From the NCBI RefSeq assembly GCF_030814655.1, contig NZ_JAUSVK010000001.1:4223001-4287000 (forward strand): a DNA stretch of 64,000 bases. Direction: 5' to 3'. The notes beneath the pieces are model-generated. The model saw nothing but the letters and a program-made list of their open reading frames with translations, made no database searches and had not been told where the DNA came from. Numbering within the stretch: position 1 is the first letter of the stretch; the number at the start of each line of letters is the position of its first letter. Below are positions 59,255 to 64,000 of the stretch, one piece after another. The DNA is from Labrys monachus. GTDB taxonomy: Bacteria; Pseudomonadota; Alphaproteobacteria; Rhizobiales; Labraceae. A program made the position numbers and the translations under genes.

Positions 59255-61447
59255 TCACACGATGCGGTGGACTTCGCTGACGACCTTGCGCGCCCGCAGA
59301 CCGTCGATGATGGCGAGGAGATGCTTGAGATCGTAGACTTCGAGGTCGACGATCATCTCGGTCATGTCGAAGGAGCGCCGGTGCATGGTGAGGTTGTCGA
59401 TGTTGCCGTCGGTCTCGGCGATGACCTGGGCGATCTGCGCCAGCGTGCCGGGCTCGTTGATGGAAACGACCTGCAGCTTGGCAGGATAGCGCTCCGCCTG
59501 CGCCGCCTCCAGATCCCAGCGCACGTCGAGCCATAATTCGGGATGGTCCTCGAAATCGGCGAGCGCGGCCGACTGGATGGGATAGATGGTGATCGCCTCC
59601 CCCGGCGTCAGGATGGCGACTATGCGATCGCCCGGCACCGCTCCGCCATCGGCAAAGCGCACCGGCAGGTCGCCCTTGATGCCGCGCACGGGAATGGCGG
59701 CGTTGGCGGGATTGCCCCCGCCCGGCACCTTGAAGCGCAGATTCTGGCCGCCCTGCAGCCCGAACCAAGTCTCGTCGAGACCGGCCGCCGCATGGCTGGA
59801 CTGCTCGAGCTTGAAATCGGGAAAGACCGCCCGCACCACGTCCTGCGAGCGGATCTCGCCGCGGCCGACCGCCGTGAGCACGTCGTCGACGCTCTTGCGG
59901 GCGAGGCGCTTCAGCGCGCCCTGCAGCGCATCGGCCGAATAGGTCTTGTCGAGCCGTTCGAAGGCCCGTTCGACGATGCGCTGGCCGAGGCCGGCATATT
60001 GTGCCCGCACCGCCGAACGGGTCGCCCTGCGAATGGCTGCACGGGCGCGGCCGGTGACCACCAGCGTCTCCCAGGCGGCCGGCGGGGTCTGCTGCTTGGC
60101 GGTGACGATCGCCACCTCGTCACCGTTGAAGAGTTCGGACACGAGGGGAGCGGTGCGCCCGTTCACGCGGCAGCCGACCGCGGTGTTGCCGATGTCGGTA
60201 TGGACCGCATAGGCGAAATCGATCGCGTTGGCGCCGCGCGGCAGGGTGATGAGCTTGCCCTTGGGCGTGAAGCAGAAGACCTGATCCTGGAACAGTTCGA
60301 GCTTGGTATGCTCGAGGAACTCCTCCGGATTGTCTCCCTCGGCCAGCATCGCCATCGTCCGGCGCAGCCAGGCGAAGGCGCGGCTTTCGTTCTCCAGGCG
60401 GGAGACGTCACTGGCCTTGTTGTCCTTGTAGAGGGCATGCGCTGCGATGCCGAATTCGGCGATGCGATGCATCTCCTCGGTCCGGATCTGCAGCTCGACC
60501 CGCTGGTGGCCAGGGCCGATCACCGTCGTGTGGAGCGAGCGGTAGTCGTTCTGCTTGGGCGTCGAGATGTAGTCCTTGAAGCGGCCCGGCACGAGCGGCC
60601 ATTTGGTGTGGACGATGCCGAGCGAGCGGTAGCAGTCCTCGATCGAATTCACGAGGACGCGGAACGCGAAGATATCGGAGAGCTGTTCGAAGGCGACCTG
60701 CTTGCGCTCCGTCTTCTTGAAGATCGAATAGGGCCGCTTCTCCCGCCCCTTGACGGTGGCCTCGATGCCGCGCTCGTGCAGCCTCTCGCGCAGGTCGTTC
60801 TCGATCTCGGCGATCAGTGCGCCGTTGCGCCGCTTCAGGCCCTCGAGCCGGCGGACGATGGTCTCGTAATGGGCGGGCTGCAATTCATGGAAGGAAAGGT
60901 CTTCCAGTTCCTCGCGCATGTCCTGCATGCCCATGCGCCCGGCGAGCGGAGCGTAGATGTCCAGCGTCTCCTGGGCGATGCGGGCGCGCTTTTCCGCCTT
61001 CATGAAGTTCAGCGTGCGCATGTTGTGCAGCCGGTCGGCGAGCTTGACGAGCAGCACACGGACATCTTCGACGATGGCGAGCAGGAGCTTGCGCAGGTTT
61101 TCGGCCTGCTTGGCTTCCTTGGAGACGAGATCGAGCTTCTTGATCTTGGTCAGCCCCTCGACGAGGGAGGCGATCTCCTTGCCGAAGCGCCGCTCGATCT
61201 CCGCGCGGGTGGCGTCCGTGTCCTCGATGGTGTCGTGCAGCAGCGCCGCGGCAATGGTGGCGTCGTCGAGCTTCAGGTCGGTGAGAAGGGAAGCAACCTG
61301 CAGGGGATGGGAAAAATAGGGGTCGCCGGAGGCACGGAACTGGGTGCCGTGCTGCTGCATGGCATAGACATAGGCCGCATTGAGGAGGTCCTCGTTGACG
61401 GCCGGATTGTAAGCCCGAACCTTGTCGACGAGCTCATACTGCCTCAT
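59255..61447 (-). CDS. rsh: Bifunctional (p)ppGpp synthetase/hydrolase Rsh
   Basis: From MRQYELVDKVRAYNPAV the product is 730 residues. The hydrolase HD domain has DPYFSHPLQVAS and LLHDTIEDTDA. The synthetase domain carries RFKDYISTPKQNDYRSLHTT. The TGS domain starts near ITLPRGANAIDFAYAVHTDI, and an ACT domain ends the protein. Both catalytic domains keep their conserved residues, so this single Rsh can probably make and degrade ppGpp, as usual in alphaproteobacteria. rpoZ lies upstream; omega is a ppGpp partner in E. coli. Confidence 0.96.
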   Translation of the reverse strand: MRQYELVDKVRAYNPAVNEDLLNAAYVYAMQQHGTQFRASGDPYFSHPLQVASLLTDLKLDDATIAAALLHDTIEDTDATRAEIERRFGKEIASLVEGLTKIKKLDLVSKEAKQAENLRKLLLAIVEDVRVLLVKLADRLHNMRTLNFMKAEKRARIAQETLDIYAPLAGRMGMQDMREELEDLSFHELQPAHYETIVRRLEGLKRRNGALIAEIENDLRERLHERGIEATVKGREKRPYSIFKKTERKQVAFEQLSDIFAFRVLVNSIEDCYRSLGIVHTKWPLVPGRFKDYISTPKQNDYRSLHTTVIGPGHQRVELQIRTEEMHRIAEFGIAAHALYKDNKASDVSRLENESRAFAWLRRTMAMLAEGDNPEEFLEHTKLELFQDQVFCFTPKGKLITLPRGANAIDFAYAVHTDIGNTAVGCRVNGRTAPLVSELFNGDEVAIVTAKQQTPPAAWETLVVTGRARAAIRRATRSAVRAQYAGLGQRIVERAFERLDKTYSADALQGALKRLARKSVDDVLTAVGRGEIRSQDVVRAVFPDFKLEQSSHAAAGLDETWFGLQGGQNLRFKVPGGGNPANAAIPVRGIKGDLPVRFADGGAVPGDRIVAILTPGEAITIYPIQSAALADFEDHPELWLDVRWDLEAAQAERYPAKLQVVSINEPGTLAQIAQVIAETDGNIDNLTMHRRSFDMTEMIVDLEVYDLKHLLAIIDGLRARKVVSEVHRIV

Positions 61448-61573
61448 CAGCCGGAAGGGCGCCGTCACGACAATTCTCCCTCGGGTGCCGGCCTGCGCCC
61501 ACCCCCGCTTGCATTCCATCGAGGCGAAGCAATCAGATGTCCCGGCCCGCCCCGCTATTCAATACAAGTGCCG

Positions 61574-61610
61574 CACAAAAGAAAAGCGGGCCGACAAGCG
61601 CGGCCCGCTT
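61574..61610 (-). terminator. Intrinsic terminator after rpoZ
   Basis: On the minus strand a 10-bp stem AAGCGGGCCG/CGGCCCGCTT with a 7-base loop runs into TTTTCTTTTG. It lies about 25 bases past the rpoZ stop, so rpoZ and rsh are probably separate units. Confidence 0.88.
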
Positions 61611-61635
61611 CAACCCGTGGGGAACGCCGGGGCGC

Positions 61636-62013
61636 TTATTCTTCGTCGTCGGAGCTGTTGTTGGCCGGCGGAACCAGGCCTTCCAGGCCTCGCAGCAGCT
61701 CTTCCTCGGACATGCGGTCGAAGGCGACGTTGTCGTCCGAATCGCCGCCGGCGAGCGAAGCAGGGTCCGTCTCCGGTTCATCCACTTCGACATATTTCTG
61801 CATCGAGTGAATGAGGTCTTCCTTGAGGTCGTCCGGCGTCAGGTGCTCGTCGGCGATCTCGCGCAACGCCACCACCGGATTCTTATCGCGATCACGATCG
61901 ACGGTCAGCTGGGCTCCGCCCGCGATCATGCGCGCGCGGTGGCTGGCGAGGAGAACCAGCTCGAAACGGTTCTCGACTTTGTCGATGCAATCTTCCACCG
62001 TGACGCGGGCCAT
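61636..62013 (-). CDS. rpoZ: DNA-directed RNA polymerase subunit omega
   Basis: The 125-residue product begins [20 protein letters not shown], the omega signature that wraps the beta' C terminus, followed by [13 protein letters not shown]. The acidic C-terminal half (about 65-125) is longer than in E. coli (91 residues) and typical of alphaproteobacteria. It is followed by a strong terminator. Confidence 0.96.
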   Translation of the reverse strand: MARVTVEDCIDKVENRFELVLLASHRARMIAGGAQLTVDRDRDKNPVVALREIADEHLTPDDLKEDLIHSMQKYVEVDEPETDPASLAGGDSDDNVAFDRMSEEELLRGLEGLVPPANNSSDDEE

Positions 62014-62535
62014 GCGACGCCTTTCCGTACCGTGTTTTTGGGGTCAAGCGTGTCACGTACACCAGCTGTTCTTTTTGCGCAACCCCGGCGACTCGCGCCG
62101 CAGCGGCGAAGGCGATGCAGCGCATGCCCTGCACGGCGGCGTCGCGTGCCCGGTCGCGGATGCCCGCCTGCCGGCGAGCGGCAGTGGCCGCCACCGGCGG
62201 CAAAGCTGTCCTCGGGAAGATATTCTCCGAAGGCACACAATAACGAGGCATATCGTCTCGATATTGTAATATAACGACTTCGCCGCCAGTTGGCTCAGTG
62301 TTACAAAATGTTTAGTTAAGCGGGAATGTTCAAAAACTTGACATTTTATTTCGCGAGGGGCAAAAGCGGATTGCGACGCTCCTAACCTTGGCGTTGTTGA
62401 CTCTGCGCCGAAATTGCCCAGATAAGAAAATTCTCGTCGTGGCCTCAGAACTTATTGCAGGAATTCACTCAAGGCCCGCATCTTCGACATTTCCGAGCAA
62501 ACCGTAGCACCAGAACGAACATCCATCGGCAGAAA
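62014..62535. other. Divergent intergenic region between rpoZ and the NYN gene
   Basis: The 522-base gap is GC-rich next to rpoZ and AT-rich from about 62235 to 62350. The AT-rich part contains a perfect hairpin palindrome ATATCG-TCT-CGATAT (62250-62264) overlapping a second, ATATT-GT-AATAT (62261-62272). A promoter-like pair for the plus strand is at 62397-62425. A second TTGACA (62338-62343, plus) has no -10 box at the right distance. No tRNA or known small RNA was recognised. Confidence 0.45.
62397..62425 (+). promoter_or_regulatory. Predicted promoter of the NYN-domain gene
   Basis: TTGACT (62397-62402) and AGATAA (62420-62425) are separated by 17 bases, about 110 bases before the chosen ATG. 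The -10 box is only a moderate match. Confidence 0.45.
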
Positions 62536-63213
62536 ATGAGCAACACACAGGAACGCATCGCCCTTTTTATCGACGGCGCCAATCTCTATGCCACGGCGAA
62601 GAGCTTGGGCTTTGACATCGACTATCGCAAGATGCTCAAGGAGTACCAGAGCCGGGGTTATCTCGTCCGCGCCTTCTATTACACGGCTCTCGTCGAAGAC
62701 CAGGAGTATTCGTCGATACGTCCGCTGATCGACTGGCTGGACTATAACGGCTATGCCGTCGTCACCAAGCCAACCAAGGAGTTCGTGGATTCGACTGGCC
62801 GCCGCAAGGTCAAGGGCAATATGGACATCGAGCTCGCCATCGATGCCATGGAACTGGCCGATCACATCTCGCATATGATTCTGTTTTCAGGCGACGGGGA
62901 TTTCCGTTCGCTCGTCGAGGCGATGCAGCGCAAGGGCGTGCGGGTTTCGGTCGTCTCGACCGTCTCGACCCAGCCTCCGATGGTGGCGGATGAACTGCGC
63001 CGGCAGGCCGACGAGTTCGTCGACCTCGTCACCCTTCAGTCCAAGATCGGTCGCGACCCGGCGGAACGCGCGGTGCGCGCGCAGAGCGGCTCCGCCTATC
63101 CTGCCGGCCCTGCGGCATCGCGGCAGGCGGCGCAGCAAGCCCCGCAGCAGGGTTTTGCCGGACAGACTCCGGGATTCATGGCGAGCGGCGCCGCCCAGAA
63201 CGACGAGGATTGA
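62536..63213 (+). CDS. NYN (LabA/DUF88) domain putative ribonuclease
   Basis: From MSNTQERIALFIDGANLYAT the product is 225 residues. The NYN fold, related to PIN nucleases, keeps its acidic residues: Asp13 in FIDGAN, Asp97 in GNMDIELAIDAM, and Asp120/Asp122 in FSGDGDFR. The C-terminal 55 residues are Ala/Gln/Pro-rich and probably disordered. NYN proteins are thought to cut RNA, but this family's target is unknown. An ATG at 62455 would add 27 unrelated residues. Its location between rpoZ and udg is conserved in Hyphomicrobiales. Confidence 0.87.
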   Translation: MSNTQERIALFIDGANLYATAKSLGFDIDYRKMLKEYQSRGYLVRAFYYTALVEDQEYSSIRPLIDWLDYNGYAVVTKPTKEFVDSTGRRKVKGNMDIELAIDAMELADHISHMILFSGDGDFRSLVEAMQRKGVRVSVVSTVSTQPPMVADELRRQADEFVDLVTLQSKIGRDPAERAVRAQSGSAYPAGPAASRQAAQQAPQQGFAGQTPGFMASGAAQNDED

Positions 63214-63419
63214 GCGAGCGATCCTCGTCCACGCCGTGGCCGAAGCTTCCGGCCGGCCTTTGCGGAACCGTCGTCGTTTCCGGCGCGGCCGCGAGCCGGC
63301 GATGCCACGACGCTCCCGCCTTCGCGACAGTCGCGTCGGTTGCCTCGGCCCCCGCAGGGCGGCCATGATGCCGCCGGGCGTCCCGCCCGTGCAGGCGCCG
63401 TTCCGGAAATCATTCCTTC

Positions 63420-64000
63420 ATGTCGGTCTCCCCTCTTTCTCCCTCCGAACCCGGCCGCGACTGTCCGCTTTGCGAACGCCTGGTCGCGTTTCGCCTGCAT
63501 TGGCGAGCCAAGCATCCGGCCTGGCACAATGCGCCGGTGCCGAGTTTCGGGCCGCTCACGGCGCGATTATTGATTGCCGGCCTGGCGCCCGGGCTGCAGG
63601 GCGCCAATCGCACCGGGCGGCCCTTCACGGGGGATTGGGCGGGCGATCTGCTCTATGAGACGCTCGGCGATTTCGGCTTTGCCGTCGGCCATTACGACGA
63701 ACGGCCCGACGACGGCCTTGCGCTCGTCGATTGCAGGATCACCAACGCCGTGCGCTGCGTCCCGCCGGAAAACAAGCCGACCGGCGGCGAAATCGCCACC
63801 TGCCGTCCGTTCCTGGCCGGAGCGATCGCCGAAATGCCGGCTCTGGAGATCATTCTCGCTTTGGGCAAGATCGGCCATGACAGCGTCGTGACCGCGTTGG
63901 GACAGCGCCCGTCGCAATGGCGCTTCGCCCACCATGCCCGCCACCGGATCGGGGGGCTGACGCTGATCGACAGCTATCATTGCTCGCGATACAACACCAA
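63420..64000 (+). CDS. Uracil-DNA glycosylase, family 5-like (3' end beyond the window)
   Basis: The frame from ATG 63420 runs 193 codons without a stop to the window end. The glycosylase motif is GLAPGLQGANRTGRPFTGDW (about 59-78), as in family 4/5 uracil-DNA glycosylases. Four cysteines fit a 4Fe-4S cluster: two in DCPLCERL near the N terminus, and two in NAVRCVPPENKPTGGEIATC. The last visible residues, SYHCSRYNT, are the beginning of the C-terminal His-containing motif. The enzyme removes uracil or deaminated bases. No strong ribosome-binding site is seen. It follows the NYN gene by 206 bases. Confidence 0.88.
   Translation, partial: MSVSPLSPSEPGRDCPLCERLVAFRLHWRAKHPAWHNAPVPSFGPLTARLLIAGLAPGLQGANRTGRPFTGDWAGDLLYETLGDFGFAVGHYDERPDDGLALVDCRITNAVRCVPPENKPTGGEIATCRPFLAGAIAEMPALEIILALGKIGHDSVVTALGQRPSQWRFAHHARHRIGGLTLIDSYHCSRYNT

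Noticed and set aside
59543-61810. 755-codon open frame on the plus strand across rsh
   Set aside because: Antisense to intact rsh; no domain or start signal.
62338-62343. Consensus TTGACA as the -35 of a second plus-strand promoter
   Set aside because: No acceptable -10 box lies 16-18 bases downstream.

Overview
The window is a chromosomal segment of an alphaproteobacterium, most likely of the order Hyphomicrobiales (Rhizobiales). The evidence is the high GC content, the -35/-10 promoters of alphaproteobacterial type, the ribosomal alpha operon without rpsD or rpmJ, the short adenylate kinase, and the typical rhizobial gene orders rplQ-htrA-rarA and recO-era-rnc-lepB-acpS-pdxJ-pyrE-rsh-rpoZ. 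The genus cannot be fixed from what is visible. No rRNA operon, CRISPR array, insertion sequence or prophage is present.

Region 1 (about 1-14150) is metabolic and accessory. It holds tRNA-Leu(GAG), lipB, a DUF805 membrane protein, a Popeye-like cyclic-nucleotide-domain protein, both subunits of propionyl-CoA carboxylase (pccA and pccB) and an unrecognised protein with an internal duplication. It also holds an MhqO/MhqD-like dioxygenase-hydrolase pair, a YjbQ-type protein, ATP12, a HAD phosphatase and rluC. Last comes a small accessory island: arsR-type regulator, DUF1127 protein, GFA protein and GT10 fucosyltransferase-like protein.

Region 2 (about 14170-50600) is read almost entirely on the minus strand and is the large conserved expression-machinery cluster. 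Reading downstream it runs tRNA-Tyr, tRNA-Gly, tuf2, tRNA-Trp, secE, nusG, rplK, rplA, rplJ, rplL, rpoB, rpoC, rpsL, rpsG, fusA, tuf1, the S10 genes, the spc genes with secY and adk, then rpsM, rpsK, rpoA, rplQ, and finally htrA and rarA. Good promoters can be read before tRNA-Tyr, tRNA-Trp/secE, rplJ, rpsL, rplN and rpsM. Intrinsic terminators follow rplA, rpoC and rplQ, and weaker terminator-like hairpins follow tuf2, rplL, rpsQ and rplO. The cluster is therefore several transcription units. The two tuf genes appear identical from start codon to last sense codon.

Region 3 (about 50800-64000) begins with rlmB, a secreted proline-rich protein and an acyltransferase-3 membrane protein on alternating strands. 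A minus-strand cluster for RNA processing, secretion, cofactors and stringent response follows: recO, era, rnc, lepB, acpS, pdxJ, pyrE, rsh, rpoZ. A NYN-domain protein and a family-5-type uracil-DNA glycosylase, cut by the window end, lie on the plus strand.

Most of the window is ordinary core genome. The parts worth a second look are the palindrome over the DUF1127-arsR promoter, the Popeye-like protein lacking the usual cNMP phosphate-binding Arg, the duplicated-domain protein beside pccA, a ~106-bp element with terminal inverted repeats that supplies the rluC stop codon, and the terminator/promoter punctuation inside the ribosomal cluster.
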